Source of the DNA: Merluccius polli
Taxonomy: Eukaryota; Chordata; Actinopteri; Gadiformes; Merlucciidae
Direction: 5' to 3'
Length of the DNA: 64,000 nucleotides
NCBI GenBank assembly: GCA_030340625.1
Contig: JAOPHQ010002037.1
Coordinates: 1-64,000 of the forward strand
Shown here: positions 23,263-33,841 of the stretch, in pieces
How the letters are laid out: each line of letters begins with the position of its first letter
Numbering within the stretch: the first letter of the stretch is position 1
Notes under the pieces: generated by a model
Databases searched by the model: none
The model's input: only the letters and a program-made list of their open reading frames with translations
What the model was told of the DNA's origin: nothing
Translations under genes and position numbers: made by a program

Positions 23263-23760
23263 TAATAACAATAATAATAATAATAATAATAATAAACATA
23301 ATAATAAACATAATGAAACATAATAAAGAAAGCGCTGCGAACATTAGAACGGTTAAAGGTCTGATGGGACATAGAAAATACATATGTAGAGGTCAACTAT
23401 GTATTTATGTCTGTTAGTTGTTTTTTGTTTCCTGTTGATTTGTTTTCTTTGTGTATTTGTTTCATAAATGTGGGTAAAAGTGTTTTAGTGTTTTGTGGGA
23501 CAATTAGCAGACCAACAACTCAGTTAAGTTAGATACTATTCATCTAAATAAGAAGTTATCTCCTCTACTGCTCGTCCACAGAAGTCCAGGGGTCAACCAG
23601 CGCTGGGGACTGTTACAGTTCAGGGAAATTCCCCCCTCACCAAATGAGGTAGAGGGACCCGCCCTAAAAGGACCCTGTGGGAGCGCGGTAGTTATTACAA
23701 TGTAAAAACCTGATACGCAGTGTTGGGGTGTAACAATTAAACCAGTCCATCTGTAGGTTG
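22219..23760 (+). other. ERV-A non-coding body shared with ERV-B and ERV-C
   Basis: No reading frame survives here. The sequence is related to 38690-40500 (ERV-B) and to the reverse complement of about 56770-57890 (ERV-C). It holds a purine-rich stretch with repeats of AGAAAAGTTAGAGAAAGTG (22960-23110) and an AAT microsatellite. It occupies the place of gag-pol, but I could not recognise any decayed gag-pol in it. Confidence 0.65.
23214..23297. repeat. (AAT)n microsatellite
   Basis: A nearly pure AAT/AAC run of about 80 bp. ERV-B has one at the equivalent position (40066-40112). Confidence 0.95.
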
Positions 23761-23777
23761 CTCAGTTTACCTCCATA

Positions 23778-23975
23778 ATGTGGATTGTCTTGTCTTTATG
23801 TACGATGTTTTGTTTTTGCTCAATGATGCTGACCGTTGCTAAGGCTATGATTCTTAGATGGGCCGGAGTGTTTTTACCTGGGACACACACACAGGTGCCA
23901 TTGATAATTAGAGATGACTTGGACGATGACAATGAGGAAATTGAGGTTGGTTTATTTGAGGTATACCCATTTTAA
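23778..23975 (+). pseudogene. Possible env start (signal-peptide-like ORF)
   Basis: The 65-codon frame starts with a hydrophobic leader (MWIVLSLCTMFCFCSMMLTV) and ends in an acidic segment (DDLDDDNEEIEV). ERV-C retains related DNA near 56580-56760, and ERV-B retains the acidic part near 44412-44460. A truncated env beginning is a reasonable reading. It may instead be a chance frame. Confidence 0.35.
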
Positions 23976-25087
23976 GTACTCAAAACTATTCAATGACTAT
24001 TCAATGACTATGTGTGACCACCACATATATGTATATTCATTTTTCATTTCATTCACCATATTCACCTATTGTTTGACTCACCTTTGTATGCACGTTTGTT
24101 TTGATATAACTTTCACATATTGTTTGAACTACTTAGATTAGTAACGATATAAGTTCATTTAGGATTTGGACACGCCTAATCTATAATTACATAATAGAAA
24201 CAACTGTCTACATATTGTTTATGTTATATTGTGTCAGATGTTTTTCTGCAAAGATACTGGTTGGTTCTGGTCTCTCTTCCCCTCATATATAATGGATAAT
24301 GGAGGGGGGTCCATTAGAGAGAGGACAGTTGATCTGGGGCTCCTGCCCTAAATGGACACAGAGACTCATATCTGGACATTGAAATGGACTGCAAACACGA
24401 AATGAACAGCAAGAACATTGCTTCCTGTTACCAGCAGTTTATCATAAGTTTCATACTAGGAGGCAACGTGGCTGACAGTCTTATCTGAATGTGATGTGTT
24501 TTTACGCTCTATATTTTCTATTTTCTTTTTGATTCTTTTAATGATTGATTTATTTACAAGTGATTGATGTTGACAGGTGTTAACACTCTGTAATGATGAT
24601 TTGTTGTGCATTGACAGTGAATGAATTGCAGAGAAGTGTCTCATCGTGATTGGCTTGTGGGTGAGAACTTCTCTAGATTAGGAAACCGTCATGATACTCT
24701 TTTTTCATCTCCTAGAGGTGGTTTTCGACTGGATGATGGTAACCCGACCTGGAAAGACCTCTCTTCAGCTGCTGAAAGGGTAACTGGGAAGAGCTCTTCT
24801 GGTGGGGTGAGACTAGCTCATGAATTTGGCCTTATTAGAACAATTGAATAAGTTTACCTAGTCTAAAAGTAAATAAAATAATGTGGGCATAAGATTCAAA
24901 GGTAACGCTAGAAGATTAAATTAGTTGTTCCAAAAAGCTTGATAAACTAGGACCCAGAATCACTGTCATATATATTTTATGTTATCATCAATATATAAAG
25001 GACAATACAAGCGGGAAGAATGAATGCAACATGCTTAACTTTGTGTTAGTTTTACGTGACTTCTTCAAAGTCACGAGGGGGTAATAT
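23976..25087 (+). other. ERV-A 3' internal region
   Basis: The region is non-coding and shared with ERV-B (44460-45804) and ERV-C. It ends at a purine-rich tract, CACGAGGGGGTAATA (25073-25087), which is the polypurine tract of the LTR type found in ERV-B. Confidence 0.65.
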
Positions 25088-25385
25088 GTAGTTTATTTTC
25101 TGTTATACATTTACAGGTTGTTTTCCTCATTTCTTTTGTTCATCATATTCACTCATCCTTATAAAGCATGCGTCTGCTCTAGGAGAGGAACACAGAGGTG
25201 TCCTCTTACAACTTAGAGACATAGATAAACCTAAAGGCTAAAGGTGTAAATTAAAGGAGACAAACAGACATCCCTAAGTGTTAATTGTTTACGTTAACAG
25301 CTCTCTCCCATGACCTGGGACCTTGAGGTTATCTTAGTCGTAAAATCTAAACGCCATCTGCTCACTGGGCGTAGAGTTCAGCCTT
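25088..25385 (+). repeat. ERV-B-like LTR start inside ERV-A
   Basis: TGTAGTTTATTTTCTGTTAT, then ACATTTACAGG, closely matches the first 30 bases of the ERV-B LTR (TGTAGTGTATTTTCTGATAT). Later sequence diverges from that LTR. The right boundary is approximate, set where pol-like sequence resumes. Confidence 0.6.
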
Positions 25386-25475
25386 TGGAAACAACCATAC
25401 CTTGCGTACCATGTGTTTTGTTGAAATAGATTGCATTTTGATTTTGATTTTTTTGTTTTTGTTTTATTTGTTTAA

Positions 25476-25930
25476 TTGTCGAATTTGCTTAAGTCAGACA
25501 TATTTTCTTTGAACATTTGCAAGGACCTCGTTAAAGTAATCATTGGAAAATACTTCAGCAATCTGTTGGGAAGGGATCTAATGCACAAGCTAGATTGTTT
25601 ATTGACATTGGGAAGAATTGGGTTTACCTTGCCAACGCCTAATGCTGTTATGCTGTGTTTAATATCTTTACTTGTTAGCTTTGTCCACCGCCGTGTCAAA
25701 AATACAGCGTCAACGCCGTGTGGTGCAGCAGTTACCCATCAAACAGCGGTTAGGTTTCATTCTCAGTCACTAGGAATGGTGGAAAGAGTGAATGGGACAT
25801 TCAAGAAACTAACATTTCTGAGAAACAGAATTTCAGAGCCGAAGGACGAACTACCAACCAGGGTGGAGACAGGTGACCAGGTGTACCTGAGAGTGTTCAG
25901 GGGACAGTGGAGCACCCCACCCTGATCAGG
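25476..25930 (+). pseudogene. ERV integrase remnant
   Basis: The stretch is related to ERV-B 41045-42530 with about 1.2 kb missing inside (join near 25723). It still encodes SLGMVERVNGTFKK, the catalytic Glu region, and TGDQVYLRVFRGQW, the start of the C-terminal domain. The first catalytic residues are gone. Confidence 0.75.
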
Positions 25931-25985
25931 CTGGGGTACATAGAGTGGTACCTGATTTCCTGGAGTTTGGCACCTGTGTCTAGGA

Positions 25986-27092
25986 CAGGGGTCGGCAACC
26001 CGCGGCTCCGGAGCCGCATGCGGCTCTTTAGCGCCGCCCTAGTGGCTCCCTGAAGCTTTTTCAAAAATGTTTGAAAATGGAAAAAGATGGGGAAGAGAAA
26101 TATATTTTTTGTTTTAATATGGTTTCTGTAGGAAAACAAACATGACACAAACATTATTAACGTTTTTCAATGCTGTAAAAATGTGTAGAATATATATTAA
26201 ATTTCAACATTTCTGTCAACGAAGATTTACGTCATAGCCTGCGACACACGTTTCTATCAGTAAGGCGGGATGCCAGGCAGGTGGCTGTTGTAAACAAACT
26301 GGCGGCTGTGTGATGGGCCATGGATCCCAAAGGGAAAAAGAGAAAAATAACTGAGGAGAACAGAGGATTCAACGTTTCTTGGACCGGGCAATAGTAACAC
26401 ACCGCGGACCTACGGCCGACGGGTGCGGGGGGGGGGGGGGGGGGGGGGGGGGGCGCGCAATAGTAACACACCGCGGACCTACGGCCGACGGGGTGGAGGC
26501 GCGCAATAGTAACACACCGCGGACCTACGGCCGGCGACGGGGGAGGAGGCGCGCAATAGTAACACACCGCGGACCTACGGCCGACGGGGGGGAGGCGCGC
26601 AATAGTAACACACCGCGGACCTACGGCCGGCGACGGGGGGGGGAGGAGGCGCGCAATAGTAACACACCGCGGACCTACGACCGGCGGGTGGGGGGGGGGG
26701 GCGTGGTGTGTTACTATTGCGCACTCAAAAAGGAGGACCAATACGCGCCCGACTGGACGCTGCGCCGGACAGGGCTTTGAAAAACCGGACAGTCCGGCGC
26801 AAATACGAGCCTCCTTTTTGAACCCGCGCCCCGCCCCACCGGTTGAGAGCCACTGCTACAGGATGCACTGCAGGAAAAATAAACATTTAATCATGAAGGC
26901 TCATTATGTATTTGTAGTTAACTTAGTCATTTCATAGTAGGCTAATATAGCTACTATAGATACATACAGCATGTGTTGCCTTCAATATAAGGCTTCTATA
27001 AGGCTTTTATTTTTTTGCGGCTCCAGACATATTTGTTTTTTGTTTTTTTGGTCCAATAAGGCTCTTTCTACATTTTGGGTTGCCGACCCCTG
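25986..27092 (+). mobile_element. hAT element with CAGGGGTCGGCAACC ends
   Basis: Perfect 15-bp terminal inverted repeats (CAGGGGTCGGCAACC and complement) are flanked by the 8-bp duplication GTCTAGGA (25978-25985, 27093-27100). Inside, ATG at 26320 opens a short frame, MDPKGKKRKITEENRGFNVS, resembling the start of a ZBED-type hAT transposase. It runs into a GC-rich minisatellite and stops. Confidence 0.92.
26385..26720. repeat. GC-rich minisatellite with G-runs
   Basis: Six copies of a 45-60-bp unit (CAATAGTAACACACCGCGGA, then CCTACGGCCGACGGGG) differ mainly in the length of a G-run that reaches over 20 bases. The array is closed by an inverted piece, GTGTGTTACTATTGCGC, complementary to the unit start. 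Confidence 0.9.
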
Positions 27093-27559
27093 GTCTAGGA
27101 GGACATTGCACCTGACTTACTTGAATGATGAATTATTAAACGCACAGTGTGGGTCATGTTTGTCATTACACTGCATTTTTGAAGTTTGGATGTGCTATGA
27201 TGTTATCCCATGATTGCTTTAATAATGAGACTGATGAATTGCTTTGATGCTACTGGAATATGTTCTGACTACTGGTACGGTTGAGTTGATGAGCGGATCC
27301 ACGGGCGAGGCACACATGGGTACGTGTTAGCAATCTTGTCGTGTGGGCCTTGCCCATGGCCGGCAAGATGGACATTGAATTCATGAACTGTCCGACCTGA
27401 GGTCGGATACGGGTGATAACACTGTGATGATGTTTGAGAACCCTGCATGTATGGAGACCACCTGAGCCATTGCATGCATGTCTACAGGGCGTTTTTTTAG
27501 TTCTATATAGGTTTACTGTTCCTTATACCTGGAGGTATTCGATTTTGGTTATTCATGCA

Positions 27560-28650
27560 TATAAGTATTATCCAGTTCCAGTTCCACTGCTTCGCGGATG
27601 ACACCCAGCTCTACCTTTCCTGCAAACCCAATTCCTCACTCCCACCCCGCTCCCTCACCGATTGTCTCTCCGAATTAAAAACCTGGTTCACCTCAAACTT
27701 CCTTCAATTAAACTGCAATAAAACTGAAATCCTCCTCCTCGGCACTAAATCCTCACTAGCTAAAGTCAATTCCTTCTCTCTCACCATCGACAGCTCCTCA
27801 GTTTCCCCCTCCCCCCAGGTCAAGAGCTTGGGTGTCATCCTCGATAGCACACTTTCCTTCCACTCTCACATCAACACCATTACCCGCACTGCATACTTCC
27901 ATCTCCGCAACATCAACAGACTCCGCCCCTCCCTCACCCCCCACACCACCGCCATCCTTGTCCACAGCCTCGTCACCTTCCGTCTGGATTACTGCAATTC
28001 TCTCCTCTTCAGCCTCCCCCACAAGTCCCTCCGTAAACTACAACTGGTCCAAAACTCTGCCGCCCGCATCATCACTAAGACCCCTTCATACCACCACATC
28101 ACCCCTGTCCTCCAGCAGCTCCACTGGCTCCCCGTAACCCACCGCATCAACTACAAACTCCTCCTGTTTACATACATGGGCATCCACAACCTCGCCACTT
28201 CCTACCTGTCTGACCTCCTGCACATCAACATCCCCACCCTTTCCCTTCGATCCTCCTCCTCCATCCACCTCTCTGTGCCCCCTGCCCGCCTCAGCACTAT
28301 GGGGGGCAGAGCCTTCAGTCGCTCTGCTCCCCAGCTCTGGAACTCCTTACCTCCCGACCTCCGGACCTGTGACTCTCTCCCCCTTTTCAAATCAAGACTC
28401 AAAACCCACCTGTTCCGGACTGCATACTCCCTCTGATTCTCTGTCAAAAAAATAATCCATACTGTCATACTGCCTAACTTGCCCTATTTATTTTATCCTA
28501 TTATGTTGATCCTTCTTTATTATGTCTATTTTATCCTGTGTTTGTATATTTTAACTGTGTGATTTTAATGTATTCTGTTTATACAGTGTCCTTGAGTGAC
28601 CTGAAAGGCGCTTTTTTAAATAAAATTCATTATTATTATTATTATTATTT
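27560..28650 (+). mobile_element. 5'-truncated L2 LINE
   Basis: It carries the C-terminal 290 codons of ORF2 in one open frame to the stop at 28436. Motifs are CFADDTQLYLS (catalytic FADD), FRLDYCNSLL, LQLVQNSAARI, LHWLPVTHRINYKLL and FKSRLKTHLF. The 3' UTR ends AAGGCGC...AAATAAAATTC and ATT repeats near 28650. It begins just upstream of the FADD box, a usual 5' truncation. It lies within ERV-A. Confidence 0.9.
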
Positions 28651-29027
28651 GAAGGGATTTCTTGTGATGAATATTCAGCCTTGATTACTGCGCCTTTGTG
28701 TCCTCAAGATACTGTGATGACGGTATGACATATTGATTGTATGATGTGATGATAATTTGTCTACTGTTTGTTGGCTATGGCCCATGTATTCTTTGAGACA
28801 CACCAAGGTGAATGCCGTCCACTTTAGAGATGCGACAGGTTTTCCTCCTGTTTAGTGGGGGGTTTTCCCGAACTAAGTCGGTTGGTGATGTTGATGTTGA
28901 CCCACGGTAACCAATCCGTGGGGTTTTTTCTTTTCGCTAGAATTTATACTCACCATTTTTAGACCTTATATGATACATTGCACTAGTAGTTGGTAGTATG
29001 GTCATCAGTGATGACCAAGGGGGGACT
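28651..29027 (+). other. ERV-A 3' internal remnant and polypurine tract
   Basis: No open frame is present. ACCAAGGGGGGACTG at 29014-29028 is the likely polypurine tract just before the 3' LTR. Confidence 0.6.
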
Positions 29028-29280
29028 GTGACGAATAAATAACAGTATATGTATCAGGCCACGCCTACCCAGGTACTACCAAACCACACATCCGGGGGAA
29101 GGGCAGAAACCCTAGGCCACGTATCTGGATAGATATCCGGCTAAGGGTCGCTCCACGCGCATGAATTTTACAATTCCTCTCCATTTGCTTCATAGATATA
29201 TAGACCTAAAGTTAAACAAATAAAGTGAGTTAAAAGCGATCCTGTGTCGGCGGCCTTCTTCCTCAAAGAACAGTACAACA
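29028..29280 (+). repeat. ERV-A 3' LTR
   Basis: 253 bp from TGTGACGAATAAATAACAG to AGTACAACA. Its last 98 bp match 19706-19803. Gypsy-2 protease sequence resumes immediately after it. Confidence 0.85.
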
Positions 29281-30247
29281 TATGAGAGACATGTTTCAGG
29301 TGTTTACAATAATTCCATTAGCAACCAGAAAATCCCAGCCCAAAATCAGTGGTTTAGTACAGTTTCTGACAACTTGAAGAGCATGTGTCATTGGCTTGTG
29401 GGCAATACTTAAATTGACTAAGATTGAACCAGCTGAGTCCAGAGGGTCATCCGTGACACTGGTGAGAGGAAGAAACTGCTTTACAATTGGCTTTTTGTGG
29501 AGAGCAGTGGTAGCCTGGCAAGCCAGACCCACATCAGAAAGATGTAAGGTCTGGCGCAGCTCCATTGACAGTGTGGGCGGGATAAACGGTTGTCTTTCAA
29601 GTTCCCTCTGCACGCAATAGGATAGCGCTACAACCAATCAGAGCAACGAAGAAGGTGACGTAGTCAGAGCGACGGCTCTGACTACGTAATTAATCAAAAC
29701 TCCGAATACATATTTATTTTCGAGGAAAGACTTCAGTGCCGTTCTTTGTTCTTTTCTCAAATAAAATGTTAACTTCAAGTCTTGAAGAGTCGCGGCCAAA
29801 GCCGAGTGGAAAGACAGCCGTTCGCCAGCAGCAGCAGCCATTGTTTACCTCTAACATGGAACCGTCGCAACTCTGTCTTCATGGTAGCCCGGCTTCCGAC
29901 TCCGCCCCTCACGCTCTGATTGGTCTGACATACTTTGTGTTTCCAGCACCAAAAAGCCGACGGAGCCGTGCTAGACCTACCTAGCTGCCAAATAAATTTG
30001 CTGCCGCTAGGGGGTGTCTAGATTTCTAGGCTAGAGCAGTGGTAGACATCCTAAAATCCTCGCTGTTAACTGAAATGTCAGCTCCGGTGTCCACAAAAGC
30101 ATGCACAAGAGTGTCCTCAATCACAACTGACACATATCTTCTTGACACATCAATCCCAGATAAACTTTCTCTGGTTAAGTCAGTAGGTGAAGCATTACTG
30201 TCTGTACTACCGTCTGTATGGGCCTGGGCGAAGTCAGTAGCTGACAA
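29281..30247 (-). pseudogene. Gypsy-2 protease region, split by MITE
   Basis: On the minus strand the aspartic protease active site FVDTGADIS lies near 30070, upstream of the MITE. The C-terminal part (TKPLILGWDFLVANGIIV) lies at 29296-29350 beyond it. Without the MITE and one target copy the two halves are adjacent. The reverse transcriptase that should follow is absent because ERV-A begins at 29280. Confidence 0.8.
29511..30033. mobile_element. MITE with TAGCCTGG ends
   Basis: It starts TAGCCTGGCAAGCCAGACCC and ends GTGTCTAGATTTCTAGGCTA, giving imperfect inverted repeats. It is flanked by GAGCAGTGG on both sides (29502-29510, 30034-30042). The 8-9-bp duplication suggests a hAT-type non-autonomous element. 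The left 160 bp contain CTACGTCACC-type motifs but no gene. Confidence 0.85.
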
Positions 30248-30264
30248 TTTGCCCTCATTGTCAA

Positions 30265-31382
30265 CTACTTGTAGTTTACGTTGTTGATATGAGAAGGCGA
30301 ATGGAACCGTACATGTCCAGGACTTGGAGAGCGATCAGAGGAATGTCTGTCCTCACGGCGTTCAGGAGAGCGGCCACGCTTTGAGTAGTCTCGAGGTGAT
30401 GGGCTGTAGCCACGTGCATGGCGCTCAGATGATCCACAACGAGTGTAGGAATCCCGTCTGTCATACCGGTCCCTTTCATGCTTTGGGGGTCTGTAGTTAT
30501 CCTTAGGTGAGTATCGATCATAAGAAGATTCTCTATAGGGATATCTGTCTGAGGAATAGTAACGGCTGTGGCCCCGTCCACCATCAGGAGTGGCGCTCCG
30601 CTGACGAGATCTGTAGTCTGATGAGCCGCATCGAGTGTCTTGTTGCTGGCGTTGCACCTTTAGCTGCAACTGCTCAACTCTTTCTGAAAGTGTCTCCAGT
30701 GTTCTCTGCATTTTCCAAAAGTCATCTGAGGTGGCAGAGTGGACACTGAGAGAAGTTGAAGACACAGGAAGGTGAGTGGGTGCCAAAGGAGGGACAACAG
30801 GTGACATAGGTGCCTGAGAAAAACATGGCAGTGTTTGGTGATGAAAACACCGTGCTGACATGATGGGCGGTCTCAATCTGTAGTGCAAACTTAAGAGCAG
30901 AGTCCAGTTTTGTAACACCATGTTCATGACAACGCAGCTGAAGATATGGCTCAATTCCAGCAATGAAGCGTCTGAATTTTTCTCCATCTTTAGCATTTTG
31001 TCCATATGTGGGAAAAGCAGCAAATATTGGAAGAGCCTCACCAGGTAGGCGAGTGCGTCATAACGACATAACTTTGAAATGTAGACAGATAAGCAGTCTG
31101 TCCAAAAACAGCTTTCAGCTTTTCTTTCACTGCACTATAGTCAGATTTTGTTGTATCAGGCAGGCTATCCCAGTAACTAAAAGCAGCACCACCTAGGCAT
31201 GTGGGCAGCAGTTTAGCAAAACTGTCTTCATCATAATTAGGATTAGCTTCTACAGACACTTCAAAACGTCTGCACCATTTTGAAAAGTCCTCTTTTCCAT
31301 CTCCCATGAAAACATGAGGAAAATCCCCCGTGAACAACTTTACCGTGTGACCGTCCCACGCAGACAAGTTCACAAGCAGCAC
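30265..31382 (-). pseudogene. Gypsy-2 gag
   Basis: The N-terminal frame (31382-31038) has VFMGDGKEDFSKWCRRFEV and AFSYWDSLPDTTKSDY, a Ty3/Gypsy gag pattern. The reading shifts near 31045 and again near 30750. A coiled-coil (TLETLSERVEQLQLKVQRQ) follows, then a long Arg/Ser/Tyr-rich nucleic-acid-binding tail (30660-30290) in place of zinc knuckles. Gag would form the intracellular particle. Frame shifts make it defective. Confidence 0.75.
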
Positions 31383-31654
31383 TCCAACATGAGGCGGCGT
31401 AAAAAAATCTGCGAAGAGCAGGAAAAAAAGTTTGGTCCAACTTGTAAGTCTGTCACTCCCATATATTGTCCCTTTGTTGTTATCTTGCTGATTACATGTC
31501 CGACAGAGTCCGTTTTATTCCATATTACACCAACCGTGTCGCTAGCTTGGCGTTAGCTTGTAGCAGAAGCAGTCAACGGTGAGGAGAAAAAAAAACAGCA
31601 GCCGTCGTTCAGGCAGTTAGCTCGTTAATAATCCCCGGCAAAAATGTGCAGTCC

Positions 31655-31672
31655 ACAAACCCACTGCCACCA
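31655..31672 (-). promoter_or_regulatory. Gypsy-2 primer-binding site
   Basis: On the minus strand TGGTGGCAGTGGGTTTGT begins one base after the 5' LTR. It resembles a tRNA-Leu-type site but was not checked against tRNA sequences. Confidence 0.65.
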
Positions 31673-31673
31673 G

Positions 31674-31993
31674 TGTAACGCTGGCTTCTCTTAGCATTAT
31701 AATTATTATATGAACTACCTTTTGGGTCGTGGGTAAAGCAAGAGCACGGGGACAGCTTCATCTTCGTTACTCGATCCACTTTTTAATCAACGTTTCAACA
31801 GTAGGACAACTGAACACTCCTTTTCATCATATCACTCCGCCAATCTTAGCCATTGGTAACATGCACATTATGTAGTTCCTCATCTACATTGCAGAACAGA
31901 ATACAAATATGCTTATAGGTAATTACCCTTAATTAATTTATGCAAATTCAATAAACATAGTAAAGTAATTCACAAAATAAATCTCATCTTACA
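31674..31993 (-). repeat. Gypsy-2 5' LTR
   Basis: 320 bp, TGTAACG...CTTACA in plus orientation, matching 16687-17014. CTAT follows at 31994, the second target copy. Confidence 0.93.
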
Positions 31994-32097
31994 CTATCTA
32001 ACTTCCTGGATGCGTGACAAATTTGCCAAGAAGGAAATGCAGTATGATGGTTTATTCCCTTCTCTGTATTTTGGTTTTGCATGCGTGCGGCCGCTTT

Positions 32098-32545
32098 ATA
32101 TGGCAGGCCGTTTGTGCCACAATTCGCACATCTCGGAACGCGTCAATTGACGCGTCGTTTGCATTTCAAACGCGTGCTTGAACGTGTGCTTGAACGTGTC
32201 AATTAATTTGCATTTCAAACGCGTCTTTTGATGCGTCTTTTGACGCGTCTTTTGACGCGTCTTTTGACACGTTTTTTGACGCGTTCAATACGTATGGCAG
32301 GCCGTTTGTTCCACAATTCGTGTGTAATTTAGGGCTTTCACGCGTCTCAGAACGCGTCAATTGACACGTCGTTTGCATTTCATGCGTCAATTGACGCGTC
32401 GTTTGCATTTCAAACACGTGCTTGAACGCGTTTGAACGCGTCAATTAATTTGCATTTCAAACGTGTCTTTTGACGCGTCTATTAACGCGTCTATTGACGC
32501 GTTTTTTGACGCGTTCAATACGCGTCAAGAAACGCGTATTGTCAG
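32098..32545. repeat. ACGCGT (MluI-box) minisatellite, duplicated
   Basis: Dozens of near-copies of a 12-base unit, TTTTGACGCGTC, alternate with TTTGCATTTCAAACGCGT. A higher-order block starting TATGGCAGGCCGTTTGT occurs twice, at 32099 and 32291, so the array was itself duplicated with a period near 190 bp. The function is unknown. Confidence 0.9.
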
Positions 32546-32796
32546 ATGCTAATGATCTCCTCCCTTCAATTTTTTCAGCCAATAGTTTTGAACTGCTTTC
32601 AACCAATCATATGCCAGGGAAAACAGACCACAACAGTCGAGGCCAGATCTCCTTTGGCAAATCTTTCCTGTTGCAAAGTTTGCTCAAACTACTACTACTA
32701 CAAACTACTACTACAGGCCTATTTGTTTATGGTGTTAGTTTAATTCAATTCAATTCAATTCAATTTTATTTGTATAGCGCCAATTCATAACAGAAG

Positions 32797-33114
32797 TGTG
32801 GCAGGGTTGCCCTCACCACACGCCACCTAAGTGGCTTTCTTTCGGGGCCCTCCGACACAGGACACGGGTAGATGTTGTTCAAAGGTGTTTATTGGAGTTT
32901 CAGGCCAGATGTTATTCGCCGAGCTGATGGTACAACATGTCATGACGGTGCTCCTCCTGGAGTGTGTGTGTTGATGGCTGGTTTATCCTGGGTGCCATGA
33001 TTGCTCTGCACCACAGGTGTGCAGCCCCACCCAGCCAGAGTCCAATTAGTCCGACTCAGGCCAGGTGAGGCTGTAAACCAGCCATCAACACACACTCCAC
33101 ATAAACCCTCCACA
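32797..33114 (-). repeat. TRIM-like element 3' LTR
   Basis: 318 bp, TGTGGCAGGG...CCTCCACA in plus orientation. It is nearly identical to 33842-34157, differing by a 2-bp AC indel. Confidence 0.93.
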
Positions 33115-33822
33115 TATCCCCAACACCAGATTGAGGCTGGGGAGAATCCCCAGCCTCGCCTACTCCCCCCCCCCCCCCCCCCCCCCCATCCCCCATCCAA
33201 GCAAACAAAAAAACAAAACACATACCGGACTCTGAACAGGGTTACCATACCTACACAAAACCTGGACTCTTTTCAGGGTTGCCATACCTAAACAAAAAAA
33301 TAAACACAACCCCCCAAACCCCACTACCTCCACACCTCCCCAAGGTCACACGCCAACCCCACCCTCCCCCTCCGTCCCAGAGACCGGAGGCCTGGGGCTG
33401 CTGCTCCAGCTGGCGGAGGTGTCTCTGGGGGTAGCTGGTTGCAGGGGCTGGCTGGATGGGTTCTGGAGGAGGCCCGACAGCTGGGCCGCGGAGGTAGCTC
33501 TCGGAGGGCCTGGAACAGTCTTAAGTCACCCCCCTCCACCAGGGCGACGAGGCATGATCCCTCCCATCTCCTCCTGGAGCATGGGGCCTTGGGCTCCTGG
33601 TCCCCTGGCAGAGGGGCGGCTGGCCTGGGCTGCTCCAGGCTGGATCCAGGGGAGGCTAGCTGCAGACGGTTGCCGGTGGCGGTAGCTGCGCTGCCTCCCC
33701 GCTCCTCCGCTGGCCGTCGCTGCCGTTCAGGGGGAGCTGGTGCTGGGGTGGCTGTCTTCGCCGCGGCTGGTGGCTCCAGTGCAGCTTGGACAGCCCTTCC
33801 GTGTCCCGTCCTGGTCGGAGGA

Positions 33823-33840
33823 GCCCCACGTTGGGCGCCA
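33823..33840 (-). promoter_or_regulatory. tRNA-Lys-type primer-binding site
   Basis: On the minus strand TGGCGCCCAACGTGGGGC starts one base after the 5' LTR. It is the classic tRNA-Lys(1,2) primer site known from several retroviruses. Confidence 0.9.
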
Positions 33841-33841
33841 G

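Larger units (their letters stand above)
19706..29280 (+). mobile_element. ERV-A: chimeric endogenous retrovirus
   Basis: A partial 5' LTR (19706-19803), primer site, leader, internal sequence, polypurine tract and full 3' LTR (29028-29280) define it on the plus strand. It has no usable gag or pol. Up to 25087 its order matches ERV-C (minus, 55006-58762). At 25088 an LTR of a different type begins. From about 25386 the sequence resembles ERV-B pol again. It therefore seems to be a recombinant of two retroviruses, later hit by two hAT elements and an L2 LINE. Confidence 0.75.
16687..31993 (-). mobile_element. Gypsy-2: LTR retrotransposon with nested insertions
   Basis: The element is defined by its LTR pair (16687-17014 and 31674-31993) and by a CTAT target duplication (16683-16686, 31994-31997). 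On the minus strand it has 5' LTR, primer site, gag, protease, integrase, polypurine tract, 3' LTR. Reverse transcriptase and RNase H are missing. The gap between the protease end (29281) and the integrase start (about 18970) is filled by a LINE fragment and ERV-A. A MITE also splits the protease region. Confidence 0.9.

Noticed and set aside
23190..23396. Poly-Tyr/Ile frames on the minus strand
   Set aside because: They are translations of the AAT microsatellite.
26385..26720. CRISPR-like array
   Set aside because: Units are contiguous minisatellite copies without unique spacers, in a vertebrate transposon.
32098..32545. CRISPR-like or telomeric array
   Set aside because: Spacing is irregular with no spacers, and the unit is not a telomere repeat.
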